DNA of 64,000 nt from Mogibacterium sp. (GCA_017512145.1 JAFWHB010000028.1:1-64000), one strand, 5' to 3'; shown: positions 26,474 to 34,321, counted from the first letter of the stretch. The notes: generated by a model from the sequence alone, not told the origin. Program-made: numbers and translations.

Positions 26474-27016
26474 ATGATACTATACACAGGACGCCCGGAT
26501 GATGAGCAGGGCAGGCTCAGCAAGGAACTAAGAACATACGACTATCTTGACAGTCTCGGTATCGAGTACCGGAGGCTTGATCATGCGCCGGCAGATTCTG
26601 ATGCTCCCGAGCTCCTTGAGGCGATAGACAGAGAGCTCGGCGCAAGGATATGCAAGAATCTCTTCCTTGCAAACCGCCAGAGGACAAGGTTCTACATGCT
26701 CATGATCCCGTCAGACAAAGTCTTCAGGAGCAGCGATATATCCCATCAGGCGGGGAGCTCAAGACTCCACTTTGCTGAGCCTGAATATATGGAGGAGATG
26801 ATCGGTACCACTCCCGGATCTGCGAGCGTGATGGGGCTTATGAATGATAAGGATCACAGGGTGCAGCTGCTTGTTGATGAAGATATTCTGAGAGAAGAGT
26901 ATGTAGGATGTCATCCATGCATCAATACTTCGAGTCTTCGCATCAGAACCGAAGATGTTTTCGGCAAATTCCTGCCGGCAACAGGGCACGACTGGATAAC
27001 AGTACACGCTGAATAG
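26474..27016 (+). CDS. Prolyl-tRNA deacylase-like protein (ProX/YbaK family)
   Basis: A 180-residue trans-editing domain protein. The N-terminal region (LSKELRTYDYLDSLGIEYRRLDH) and SDKVFRSSDIS (the catalytic Lys region), plus the GTTPGSASVMGLMNDKDHRVQLLVDE segment, match ProXp-ala/PrdX proteins. These hydrolyse mischarged Ala-tRNA(Pro) or Cys-tRNA(Pro). The start lies one base past the preceding stop; an upstream in-frame start would overlap the DUF1295 gene. Confidence 0.88.
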   Translation: MILYTGRPDDEQGRLSKELRTYDYLDSLGIEYRRLDHAPADSDAPELLEAIDRELGARICKNLFLANRQRTRFYMLMIPSDKVFRSSDISHQAGSSRLHFAEPEYMEEMIGTTPGSASVMGLMNDKDHRVQLLVDEDILREEYVGCHPCINTSSLRIRTEDVFGKFLPATGHDWITVHAE

Positions 27017-27046
27017 AAGTTGACCACTAACGGTTATACGTAAAAG

Positions 27047-27079
27047 AAAAAGTCAGCTGCATGAGCAGCTGACTTTTTA
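27047..27079. terminator. Bidirectional intrinsic terminator
   Basis: A perfect 14-bp stem (27047-27060 with 27065-27078, loop ATGA) including A5/T5 ends, between the convergent ProX-like and YG-repeat genes. Confidence 0.9.
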
Positions 27080-27133
27080 TGCTTTAGAGTGGTAAACCCG
27101 GGCTTTAAGTACCTGAAACCCTTGAAACTTTGG

Positions 27134-28639
27134 CTAATCTGCATCAGGGAATACTCTTATGTAGTCCTGCTTTGAGATCTCTCCGGTCGTAGGATCAGGT
27201 GTGAATGTCATTCCCTGATATGTGAACTTAGTCAGTACCAGAGCGCCGCCTTCGCCAATGTAGTAGTACTTATCGTCACTCTTGACGAATTCCTTGGATG
27301 CGAGGGCACCGCCGCTCTTGCTGTAGTACTTCTTGCCATTGTAGGTGAAGAATCCTTCCTTGGTTCTCAGTGCGCCATTCTTGTCAGCATAGTAGTACTT
27401 GTTATTCCAGAGATAACGGTAGGTTGCTATGGTGCCATCTGCATACGCACGGTATGTCTTGCCGTTGACCTTGAATGACTTGTTGCGCCAGATCTTGCCG
27501 CCTTTACGTGAGTAGAATCTCTGATTGTTTACGGTGAAGAAGCCAGCCTTGGTTCTCAGCTTGCCGCTTGATGATGCGTAGTATAGATTCTTCTTCCAGA
27601 TGAAGAATCCTTTCTGGATCAATCCTGTATTGTCAGAAATATAGTATGACTTCTTGATCTTGAACTTCTTGTTAGTCTTGAGCTTGCCGCCTTTCTGTAC
27701 ATAGAAGCGTTCGCCGAATAATTTGCAGAGACCTTTCTTGACGACTGCGGCTCCGGAGCCATCACTTACGTAATAGTATTTGCCCCATTTGTGAAGACCT
27801 ATGAAGATCCGTCCATCGGCAGCTGCATGGTATGTGTTCTTGCCAACTGAGAATGAGGCGTTTGCCGCTATGGCTCCTCCGGCCTGGATGTAGTAGAGCC
27901 CATTAGAGAGTGTTACAAATCCAGGATTAGTTACGATAGCACCGCCATCACCAACAAGGAAACCTGAGCGGATGCCCGGAGTTGTATAGACCACGCCATT
28001 GTCAACAAAATAGCTCTTGCCGCCGCATGGCATGATTCCGGTGCCATTAAAGATCAATCCGCCATTCAGCACCATATAGCTGCGTCCGCCGTACTGTATG
28101 ATTCCTTCATCGAGCTTTAGAGTACCATCGTCCTTAAGGAAGAACTGGTTATTGATGATCTGGGATGCATTCTCGATATAGCAATCACCATCTGCTCTAG
28201 GAGGCATATAGTAATACACTACAGAATTCTTGAGAGAAGTGTCCTCGGTCCAGCCAACCTTGCCAGTCACATTGCTCCAGGTGAATTTGTTGATTCCTGC
28301 AACAACTGCAAATGTATTAAGATTGTACCTGACTCTGCCATCCGCATCGGCATAGTAAAGACTTATGAAGTTAGGATCGGCCTTTGTAGGTGCCTTGAAT
28401 AATCCGGTGGCCATCTCCGTCATAGTAGCATCTTTATAGCAGATTGTTCTGTCCTCATTCCAATGTGTGTAGATCAGAGGATCTGAATTGTACAAAGCAT
28501 CACTCTGTATCAGATCGGCCTGTTCTTCCATTGGGACCGGCTCAGCAGGAGCATCACCCTGATATGTATCTGCAAATGCTGTTACCGGGCTGAATGCAAG
28601 TATTGCAGCCAGCAAATAAACTATTGATTGCTTCCTCAT
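27134..28639 (-). CDS. Secreted protein made of cell-wall/choline-binding-like YG repeats
   Basis: A 501-residue exported protein. Residues 1-24 are a signal peptide with a probable cut after AFA. From about residue 75 to the end the protein consists of some sixteen to twenty short units built on YYYxxxxGxxxxxxGF (for example KYYYADKNGALRTKEGFF), the aromatic/Gly pattern of choline-binding and glucan-binding repeats. No catalytic domain is present, unlike the amidases that often carry such repeats, so it may be an adhesin or a wall-coat protein. TAAGGAAGG-type sites precede the start. The sequence between 28640 and 28860 is AT-rich and holds its promoter region. Confidence 0.85.
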   Translation of the reverse strand: MRKQSIVYLLAAILAFSPVTAFADTYQGDAPAEPVPMEEQADLIQSDALYNSDPLIYTHWNEDRTICYKDATMTEMATGLFKAPTKADPNFISLYYADADGRVRYNLNTFAVVAGINKFTWSNVTGKVGWTEDTSLKNSVVYYYMPPRADGDCYIENASQIINNQFFLKDDGTLKLDEGIIQYGGRSYMVLNGGLIFNGTGIMPCGGKSYFVDNGVVYTTPGIRSGFLVGDGGAIVTNPGFVTLSNGLYYIQAGGAIAANASFSVGKNTYHAAADGRIFIGLHKWGKYYYVSDGSGAAVVKKGLCKLFGERFYVQKGGKLKTNKKFKIKKSYYISDNTGLIQKGFFIWKKNLYYASSSGKLRTKAGFFTVNNQRFYSRKGGKIWRNKSFKVNGKTYRAYADGTIATYRYLWNNKYYYADKNGALRTKEGFFTYNGKKYYSKSGGALASKEFVKSDDKYYYIGEGGALVLTKFTYQGMTFTPDPTTGEISKQDYIRVFPDAD

Positions 28640-28859
28640 AACACCTTCCTTTCTGTGCTTCTTGGTGAAAGAAGTAATGTGGGGAATTAATTTAACATTA
28701 TTTTATCATTTGGGTACATGACTTTACTATTATTAATATTGAATTCACAATACTTAATACATGAAAGTATCTCTCGCGGCAGGGCGGAAGAAGGGCATGA
28801 GAGCAAGAGCAGATAATTCTTATATTTGTGCTTTTAAATAAAAACATACAAATTATTTG

Positions 28860-28888
28860 TTGATTTTAACAAATACGGCCAGTATTAT
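28860..28888 (+). promoter_or_regulatory. Candidate promoter of the tyrosine leader and lyase gene
   Basis: TTGATT (28860-28865), a 17-base spacer and TATTAT (28883-28888). A small inverted repeat, AGCTGA at 28897-28902 and its complement at 28912-28917, follows and may be an operator or 5'-UTR hairpin. Confidence 0.5.
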
Positions 28889-28940
28889 TTGCAACAAGCT
28901 GAATTAATTGGTCAGCTAATTATTTAAGGGATTGAGGACT

Positions 28941-29021
28941 ATGATGAGAACTAATAGTTTCGCAGCAGAATATTATTATTACTATTATCACCGCGCTGAG
29001 GGGTGCTGTTTTGCTGTGTGA
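28941..29021 (+). CDS. Tyrosine-rich leader peptide
   Basis: A 26-codon reading frame, too short for usual gene calling. It begins with two Met codons (28941 and 28944; GAGGA just upstream), then RTNSFAAE, six consecutive Tyr codons (28971-28988: TAT TAT TAT TAC TAT TAT) and HRAEGCCFAV before TGA. An intrinsic terminator follows 28 bases after the stop, and the next gene encodes a tyrosine phenol-lyase-like enzyme. A run of one amino acid that matches the downstream gene's substrate is the classic mark of an attenuation leader. No such leader is known to me for tyrosine phenol-lyase genes. Translation is inferred, not shown. Confidence 0.75.
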   Translation: MMRTNSFAAEYYYYYYHRAEGCCFAV

Positions 29022-29066
29022 ATGTCTGGAACTTAAATAGTTACTTACCGCCCTGCAGCAGACAGC
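29005..29066 (+). promoter_or_regulatory. Candidate antiterminator pairing of the Tyr leader
   Basis: GCTGT (29005-29009) and TGCTG (29012-29016), inside the last leader codons, can pair with ACAGC (29062-29066) and CAGCA (29056-29060). This gives ten pairs around a small internal loop, with possible wobble extension into the terminator's 5' arm. It would compete with the terminator only weakly unless the wobble pairs form. Confidence 0.4.
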
Positions 29067-29080
29067 CGCAGGGCTTTTTT
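29050..29080 (+). terminator. Intrinsic terminator (attenuator) in the lyase leader
   Basis: A 7-bp GC-rich stem (29050-29056 with 29068-29074) with an 11-base loop is followed by six T residues (29075-29080). It lies between the leader peptide and the lyase gene, with no other gene start near, so it can act only as a conditional terminator for that gene. Confidence 0.85.
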
Positions 29081-29124
29081 AATGTCATCTGATTGAGACT
29101 AGAGATTTAAGGAGGAACCAAACC

Positions 29125-30444
29125 ATGCCCGCTATCAAATTCTATGACCACGAACCAATTCCAATGGAAATGCATAAGGTTAAAATCGTTCAGCAGCTCA
29201 ATCTGCTTCCTACAGCAGAGAGACTGGAGAGAATGAAGGATGCCGGTTTCAACACTTTCCAGCTCCATAACGGAGACATCTTCATGGATATGCTTACAGA
29301 TTCAGGCGTTAACGCCATGAGTGATAAGCAGCTCGCAGGAATGATGACACCGGATGACGCTTATGCAGGAAGTGAATCTTTCTACCGCATGAGGGACAAG
29401 CTTGAAGATATCTTCGGGTTCAAGTACTGCCTGCCTGCTCACCAGGGAAGAGCCTGCGAGAATATTCTGGCTGAAAGATTCGTTAAGCCTGGGATGTGTG
29501 TCATAATGAATTATCATTTCACCACTACCAAAGCTCATATAACAAGGCTTGGCGGACATGTTGAAGAGCTTGTCAAGGATGAGGGACTTCAGCCTCAGAA
29601 CGATCTTCCGTTCAAGGGTGATATAGACCTTGACAAACTGGAAGCCTGCATAGAGAAGGAAGGCGCAGAGAATGTAGCTTTTATGAGACTTGAGTCGGGT
29701 ACTAATCTGATCGGTGGACAGCCTGTGTCCGTACAGAACTTCAAGGATGCATGCGCTATCGCAAGAAAGCATGGTATCATCAGCGTTCTTGACGCATCGC
29801 TCCTGCAGGACAATCTGTACTTCAATAAGGTCCGTGAAGAAGACTGTAAGGATATGACTATCCGCGAGATCACAAGAGAGATCGCAGACCAGTTCGATAT
29901 CATCTACTTCTCAGCAAGAAAATTCGGATTCGCAAGAGGCGGCGCTATCCTTGTAAGAGACGAGGCTCTGTTCCATTCAATGGAAGATCTCATTCCGATG
30001 TTCGAGGGCTTCCTGACATACGGCGGAATGTCCGTACGCGAAATGGAAGCTATGACTGTCGGATTTGACGAATCCATGGAGATGGATATCATCTCTCAGG
30101 GACCTCAGTTCATCGATTACTGTGTAAAGCAGCTCGATGCTTACGGTGTTCCTATGATCACTCCGGGAGGCGGACTTGGAGCCCATGTCAATGCATCAGA
30201 GTTTGTAAGTCATATCCCTCAGCAGGAGTATCCTTCCGGCGCACTCGTTTGTGCATTCTACATCTGCGGCGGCATCCGCGGGATGGAAAGAGGTACACTC
30301 TCAGAGGAGAGAAACCCAGACGGCAGCGAGAGATTCGCATCTATGGAACTTGTAAGACTTGCTCTTCCGAGAAGAGTATTCACACTTTCGCAGGTTGAGT
30401 ACGTTATTGACAGGGTAAGTGGGTATATGATCACAGACATATGA
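29125..30444 (+). CDS. Tyrosine phenol-lyase / tryptophanase family beta-eliminating lyase, C-terminus frameshifted
   Basis: A 439-residue PLP enzyme of the tryptophanase/TPL family, with LLTDSGVNAMSDKQ, PAHQGRACENIL and a candidate PLP Lys266 in FSARKFGFARGG. Ring-binding residues agree with TPL rather than tryptophanase: FTTT (133-135) where TPL has its Thr124 and tryptophanase an Asp, and MERG Arg389 at the TPL Arg381 position. The PLP surroundings differ from both: the Arg that binds the PLP hydroxyl (DATR) is Leu here (DASL). The reading frame ends early; the normal C-terminal block continues in another frame to 30572, consistent with loss of one G in the GGG at 30419-30421. AAGGAGGAA precedes the ATG. 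The gene lies behind a Tyr-rich leader. Confidence 0.82.
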   Translation: MPAIKFYDHEPIPMEMHKVKIVQQLNLLPTAERLERMKDAGFNTFQLHNGDIFMDMLTDSGVNAMSDKQLAGMMTPDDAYAGSESFYRMRDKLEDIFGFKYCLPAHQGRACENILAERFVKPGMCVIMNYHFTTTKAHITRLGGHVEELVKDEGLQPQNDLPFKGDIDLDKLEACIEKEGAENVAFMRLESGTNLIGGQPVSVQNFKDACAIARKHGIISVLDASLLQDNLYFNKVREEDCKDMTIREITREIADQFDIIYFSARKFGFARGGAILVRDEALFHSMEDLIPMFEGFLTYGGMSVREMEAMTVGFDESMEMDIISQGPQFIDYCVKQLDAYGVPMITPGGGLGAHVNASEFVSHIPQQEYPSGALVCAFYICGGIRGMERGTLSEERNPDGSERFASMELVRLALPRRVFTLSQVEYVIDRVSGYMITDI

Positions 30445-30572
30445 TCGGAGGCCTCAAATTCGTTCATGAACCAGCTACTTTGAGATTCTTCACAGGAAAG
30501 CTCGAGCCGACATCAGACTGGCCGGAAAAGCTTGCTGCTGCATTCATTGCAGACTTTGGCGAAGACCAGTAG
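30445..30572 (+). pseudogene. Out-of-frame C-terminal block of the lyase gene
   Basis: In the frame reading CAT ATG ATC GGA, bases from about 30422 to TAG 30570-30572 encode YDHRHMIGGLKFVHEPATLRF and a 25-residue tail. This matches the conserved TPL ending (RGLKFIYEPKQLRFFTARF). The Phe-Phe of LRFF is again the TPL form; tryptophanase has His there. Adding one G at 30419-30421 would join it to the main frame and give 482 residues. A recent mutation, programmed shift or sequencing homopolymer error are all possible. Confidence 0.75.
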
Positions 30573-30582
30573 AGACAGGAAT

Positions 30583-30610
30583 TTGCGATAACGGACGATT
30601 GTAGTATAAT
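30583..30610 (+). promoter_or_regulatory. Promoter of the thioesterase pair
   Basis: TTGCGA (30583-30588), a 16-base spacer and perfect TATAAT (30605-30610). The -10 box overlaps the left arm of a 13-bp inverted repeat. Confidence 0.65.
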
Positions 30611-30641
30611 GACTGTTGATTTTCTATAATCAGCAGTCATT
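30608..30641. repeat. Inverted repeat overlapping the -10 box
   Basis: Arms 30608-30620 and 30629-30641 are complementary over 13 bp (one G-T), with an 8-base AT-rich spacer. No T-run follows, so it is not a typical terminator. Its place over the -10 and start region suggests an operator or a stable 5'-UTR hairpin. Confidence 0.6.
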
Positions 30642-30662
30642 ATTACATGCGGGGGAATCGAA

Positions 30663-31082
30663 GTGAGATATTTAGAGAGAACTGTCAATTATTATGAGAC
30701 AGATCAGATGTCAATCGTACATCATTCCAATTATATAAGGTACTTTGAGGAAGGCAGGGTCGCCTTCATGGATCAGGTCGGCTATCCATATGCACGCCTT
30801 GAAGAAGAGGAAATCGTAAGTCCGACTATCTCCGTCTCATGCAGATATCTTCATCCTCTGAGATTCGGGGATACTATGAGAATCGGAGTAAAGCTTGTGA
30901 AGATCACCAAGCTCAAGTGCTTCTTCCATTATGAGATCACCAATGCTAAGACCGGGGAGATCTGCGCCAAGGGAACAACTGAGCACGGATTTCTTAACAG
31001 CGAAGGAAAGCCTGTGATACTTCCTAAGGACAAGCCTGAATTCTATCAGGCATTCTTAGCTGAGCTTGAGCCGGAAGAATAA
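30663..31082 (+). CDS. YbgC-type acyl-CoA thioesterase
   Basis: A 139-residue hotdog-fold thioesterase with the 4-hydroxybenzoyl-CoA thioesterase signature VNYYETDQMSIVHHSNYIRYFEE, including the catalytic Asp. It starts with GTG 30663 after a GGGGG site. It probably hydrolyses short acyl-CoAs. The acyl-ACP thioesterase gene follows 14 bases later, so two thioesterases form one unit. Confidence 0.87.
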   Translation: MRYLERTVNYYETDQMSIVHHSNYIRYFEEGRVAFMDQVGYPYARLEEEEIVSPTISVSCRYLHPLRFGDTMRIGVKLVKITKLKCFFHYEITNAKTGEICAKGTTEHGFLNSEGKPVILPKDKPEFYQAFLAELEPEE

Positions 31083-31096
31083 GAAGGGGGAGCAAT

Positions 31097-31837
31097 ATGA
31101 GTGAAATGGGATGCAGAATGAGCAGGGAGCTCAAGATCCTGCCAAGCATGTGCGACAGCAAGTCACTTCTTGCCATACCGGCCGTATTTGACACCTATCA
31201 GAATATGGCGACACTTCATGCGGATCACTTTGAGATTGGACCTGAGGGCATGAAGAGGCGTAACAGCTTCTGGGTGATAACCAAGACCAGGATCCATATA
31301 GATAAGCTGCCTGAAATGATGGATGATGTAACGGTCAATACCTGGATCCAGGCTCCTGAGAGGGCAAGCTGCGAGAGAGACTTTGATATCGTCCTTAATG
31401 GTGAACGCATCATTTACGGACGCAGCATCTGGGCCGTCATCAGCAGGGACACAGGAAGACTAGTGCATATGGCGGGTCTCTATCCGGAACTTGATTTCAC
31501 GGAACCTGTTCCAGATGACAAGCCTTTCGCAAGGATCAGCAAGAACTTCGATGGGGCAGAGACGATAGGAGAGTACACAATAAGATCTGTCGATATCGAT
31601 CTTGGGGGTCATATGAACAATGTCAATTACATAAGAGCCATGCTCGGCTGCTTCACAACAGAACAGCTGGCAGCACTCGACATCCACGAGATAGAGGTGA
31701 ACTTCATTTCACAGAGCTACGAAGGACAGACTCTGACTTTCGCAAGGCGCGAGGTCTCCGGGGAAGACGGCAGCCACGCAGAGATCGCGGCTCTTGATCA
31801 TGAGGGCAAAGCAGTCTTCATCGCAAGACTATCTTAA
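31097..31837 (+). CDS. Acyl-ACP thioesterase (FatA/FatB-like)
   Basis: A 246-residue double-hotdog protein of the bacterial acyl-ACP thioesterase family (PF01643). The N-terminal hotdog contains FWVITKTRIHI and the second the catalytic VDIDLGGHMNNVNYIRA with the conserved Asn and His; a general-acid region EVNFISQS follows. It releases fatty acids from acyl carrier protein and sets chain length. GAAGGGGGAG precedes the ATG. A second ATG at residue 5 or 8 could also serve. Confidence 0.88.
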   Translation: MSEMGCRMSRELKILPSMCDSKSLLAIPAVFDTYQNMATLHADHFEIGPEGMKRRNSFWVITKTRIHIDKLPEMMDDVTVNTWIQAPERASCERDFDIVLNGERIIYGRSIWAVISRDTGRLVHMAGLYPELDFTEPVPDDKPFARISKNFDGAETIGEYTIRSVDIDLGGHMNNVNYIRAMLGCFTTEQLAALDIHEIEVNFISQSYEGQTLTFARREVSGEDGSHAEIAALDHEGKAVFIARLS

Positions 31838-31863
31838 TTCAGCGGCATTTCATAATACGCAAG

Positions 31864-31901
31864 AAAAAACGGCTCCGAGGGATCACATCCATCGGAAGCC
31901 G
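31864..31901 (-). terminator. Intrinsic terminator of the GNAT gene
   Basis: On the minus strand a bulged stem (31901-31889 with 31881-31870) is followed by six T residues (31869-31864). Confidence 0.7.
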
Positions 31902-31915
31902 CATTAATTTGAATA

Positions 31916-32473
31916 TCAGAATACTTTGCGAAGTATGTATCTCTGCTTGCCGCCATACATTGTTCTTGTCTCAATGATCTCGAAGTTGAGAACAAGGAAG
32001 TTCCTGTAGCTGTACGGATTGTCAGGTGAGATTGTGCAAAGTCCTTCTGTAGCGCCCATCTCTACAGCTGAGCCGATCCTGATCTTGTTGAAAATCCGCT
32101 GGATCCCACGGCCTCTGTGCTCAGGGGCGACCATGGTGAGGTCAAGAGAAGCAGTCTTTGCAAGCTGATCCCTGTCATAACCGAGATACTTGCCGTAATT
32201 ACGCGGATTATCAGGATCATTAGGAACCAGCACAGAAAACCCTGCAGTCTGACCATCATGCTCTGCCATGAAGCAGACATCTTCTCTGAGCTGGGTGAGA
32301 TACTCTTCCCGTGTGGATGCTGCATACAGATCCTTGTCCGGAAGTGCATCTACTATTCTGTTTTGCAGATCTACAACAGCGTCTATATCGTCCGGAGTTG
32401 CTCTTCTGAAATCGATGAATTCCGGATCTCCTATGCCATTTATGAGTTCGTGCCTGAATGGTAATTTGATCAT
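31916..32473 (-). CDS. GNAT-family N-acetyltransferase
   Basis: A 185-residue acetyltransferase. The acetyl-CoA loop VAPEHRGRGIQRIFNKI and the preceding beta-strand LDLTMV are typical, as is the start of the fold, FRRATPDDIDAVVDLQNRIV. The substrate is unknown. The ATG at 32473 is six bases past GGAGGTGG; a GTG at 32482 lies within that site and is rejected. It is transcribed away from the superoxide reductase gene. Confidence 0.85.
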   Translation of the reverse strand: MIKLPFRHELINGIGDPEFIDFRRATPDDIDAVVDLQNRIVDALPDKDLYAASTREEYLTQLREDVCFMAEHDGQTAGFSVLVPNDPDNPRNYGKYLGYDRDQLAKTASLDLTMVAPEHRGRGIQRIFNKIRIGSAVEMGATEGLCTISPDNPYSYRNFLVLNFEIIETRTMYGGKQRYILRKVF

Positions 32474-32559
32474 CTGGTCCACCTCCCTATGGTTTGATGA
32501 CTAATTATATATGAAATTTGAAGTATTAGTGAAGACTGATACTTATGTTTGATAAATTT

Positions 32560-32584
32560 CAGATAATGTGGTAAAAGTTATCTG
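32560..32584. promoter_or_regulatory. Inverted repeat upstream of desulfoferrodoxin
   Basis: CAGATAA (32560-32566) and its complement TTATCTG (32578-32584) with an 11-base spacer sit 80 bases before dfx. It is a possible operator but does not match the PerR box. Confidence 0.35.
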
Positions 32585-32663
32585 TAAGACTATGCCAAGA
32601 ACAGTATTGGGAATCATCCGATATTTCAATATTAAGATATGAGATAACAGAAGGAGACAGCTT

Positions 32664-33041
32664 ATGGAAATGAAATTCTACAGATGCAAGCATTGCGGAC
32701 AGATCATCGCAATCGTCAAGAAGACAGGTGTTCCTGTAATCTGCTGCGGAGAGCCAATGGAAGAGATCGTTGCCGGAACAACAGATGCAGCTGTTGAGAA
32801 GCATGTACCTGTATTCGAGGTAGAAGGAAATACCGTTAAGGTAACAGTTGGTGCAACAGAGCATCCGATGCTCCCTGAGCACTATATCGAGTGGGTTTCA
32901 CTGAAGACCAAGCAGGGCAACCAGAGAAAGGCTCTGAACCCTGGCGATGCACCTAAGGTTTGCTTCAGCATTTGTGAGGGCGACGAAGTAGAGGCTGTTT
33001 ATGCTTACTGCAACCTGCACTCACTCTGGAAAGCAGAATAA
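32664..33041 (+). CDS. dfx: Desulfoferrodoxin (superoxide reductase)
   Basis: A 125-residue two-domain superoxide reductase. The N-terminal desulforedoxin domain has four Cys (CKHC and VICCGEP) for the Fe(SCys)4 centre. The C-terminal domain holds the active Fe site ligands: EKHVPVFE His, GATEHPM His, and CNLHSLW Cys and His. It reduces superoxide to peroxide without making oxygen, as in strict anaerobes. AAGGAGA lies before the ATG. The flavodiiron protein gene follows 25 bases later; the two together remove superoxide and oxygen. Confidence 0.96.
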   Translation: MEMKFYRCKHCGQIIAIVKKTGVPVICCGEPMEEIVAGTTDAAVEKHVPVFEVEGNTVKVTVGATEHPMLPEHYIEWVSLKTKQGNQRKALNPGDAPKVCFSICEGDEVEAVYAYCNLHSLWKAE

Positions 33042-33066
33042 TTAATCAAGAAGGAGACTCTTATAA

Positions 33067-34254
33067 ATGGAAATCACTAAAGATATCATCTATGTAGGTG
33101 TAAATGATCACGATGTTGACCTGTTCGAGGGACATTATATCGTTCCTGAGGGCATGGCATACAACTCATACCTCATCAATGACGATAAGATCGCTGTAAT
33201 GGATTCAGTAGATGGCCATTTTACAGATGAATGGATCGGCAATATCAAGGCTGTGCTCGGTGACAAGACTCCTGATTACCTTGTTGTTCAGCACATGGAG
33301 CCTGACCATTCAGGCAGCATCAGAGGATTCCTCGCAGCTTTCCCTGAAGCTGTAGTCGTATCATCTCAGAAGGCTTTCGTAATGATGAAGAACTTCTTCG
33401 AGGGTGAAGACTATGCTGACAGAAGAATCGTTGTAGGTGAAGGTGTTGTTCTCGATCTCGGAAAGCATCAGCTCAACTTTGTAGCAGCTCCGATGGTCCA
33501 CTGGCCTGAGGTAATCATGACTTATGACAGCACAGACAAAGTTCTCTTCAGTGCTGACGGATTCGGCAAGTTCGGAGCTCTTGATGTATGCGGCGAGACA
33601 GGCGCAGATGATGATGACTGGGCATGTGAGGCAAGACGCTATTACTTTGGTATCGTAGGCAAATACGGAATGCAGGTACAGGCAGTCCTCAAGAAGGCAG
33701 CCAAGCTGGATATCCAGATAATCTGCCCGCTCCACGGACCTGTACTCAAGGAAGACCTCGGTTATTATCTCGGACTCTATGACACATGGTCATCATACGG
33801 AGTTGAGACTAAGGGCGTTGTTATCTCCTATACATCAGTATACGGCAATACTAAGAAGGCAGTAGAGCTCCTTGCAGCCAAGCTTGAGGAGAAGGGTGTA
33901 CCGGAAGTCGTCGTCAACGACCTCGCCCGCAGCGACATCGCCGAGTGTGTTGAGGATGCATTCAGATATGACACACATGTATTCGCAACAACAACATTCA
34001 ACAATGACATTTTCCCATTCATGAAGGAGTTCATCCATCATCTTACAGAAAGGAACTTCCAGAACAGGAAGGTTGCCTTCGTAGAGAACGGATCATGGGC
34101 ACCTGTTGCTGCCAAGACAATGAAGGGCATGCTCGAGGGCTGCAAGAACCTTGAATATGCTGAGAACGGAGTCAAGATCGTCTCGGCACTAAATGACGAG
34201 AGCAGAGCACAGGTCGAAGCTCTTGCTGAAGAACTCGCAGCAGCTTACAAGTAA
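33067..34254 (+). CDS. FprA-type flavodiiron protein
   Basis: A 395-residue A-type flavoprotein. Residues 1-250 form the metallo-beta-lactamase-like diiron domain with the ligand set HMEPDHSG and later His (MVHWPEV, CPLHGPV). Residues 255-395 are a flavodoxin domain binding FMN, YTSVYGNTKKAVE. Such enzymes reduce oxygen to water or nitric oxide to nitrous oxide using rubredoxin. The class A size shows no extra rubredoxin domain. It is cotranscribed with dfx. Confidence 0.94.
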   Translation: MEITKDIIYVGVNDHDVDLFEGHYIVPEGMAYNSYLINDDKIAVMDSVDGHFTDEWIGNIKAVLGDKTPDYLVVQHMEPDHSGSIRGFLAAFPEAVVVSSQKAFVMMKNFFEGEDYADRRIVVGEGVVLDLGKHQLNFVAAPMVHWPEVIMTYDSTDKVLFSADGFGKFGALDVCGETGADDDDWACEARRYYFGIVGKYGMQVQAVLKKAAKLDIQIICPLHGPVLKEDLGYYLGLYDTWSSYGVETKGVVISYTSVYGNTKKAVELLAAKLEEKGVPEVVVNDLARSDIAECVEDAFRYDTHVFATTTFNNDIFPFMKEFIHHLTERNFQNRKVAFVENGSWAPVAAKTMKGMLEGCKNLEYAENGVKIVSALNDESRAQVEALAEELAAAYK

Positions 34255-34288
34255 TCACAAGGAAAGACTGACAGTTCAGCAAATTAAT

Positions 34289-34321
34289 ATCCCGGTCCGC
34301 CGGAGGGCAGACCGGGATTTA
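34289..34321. terminator. Terminator between convergent fprA-type and csoR-type genes
   Basis: A perfect 9-bp stem (34289-34297 with 34310-34318) with a 12-base loop; only a short T-run follows, so it is a moderate terminator. Confidence 0.65.

Noticed and set aside
27134..28500. Regularly spaced repeats suggestive of a CRISPR array
   Set aside because: The repeats are protein-level YG units of varying DNA sequence, without identical direct repeats and spacers; no cas genes nearby.
30608..30641. Reading the inverted repeat as the terminator of the lyase gene
   Set aside because: No T-run follows on either strand and it overlaps a good promoter -10 box.
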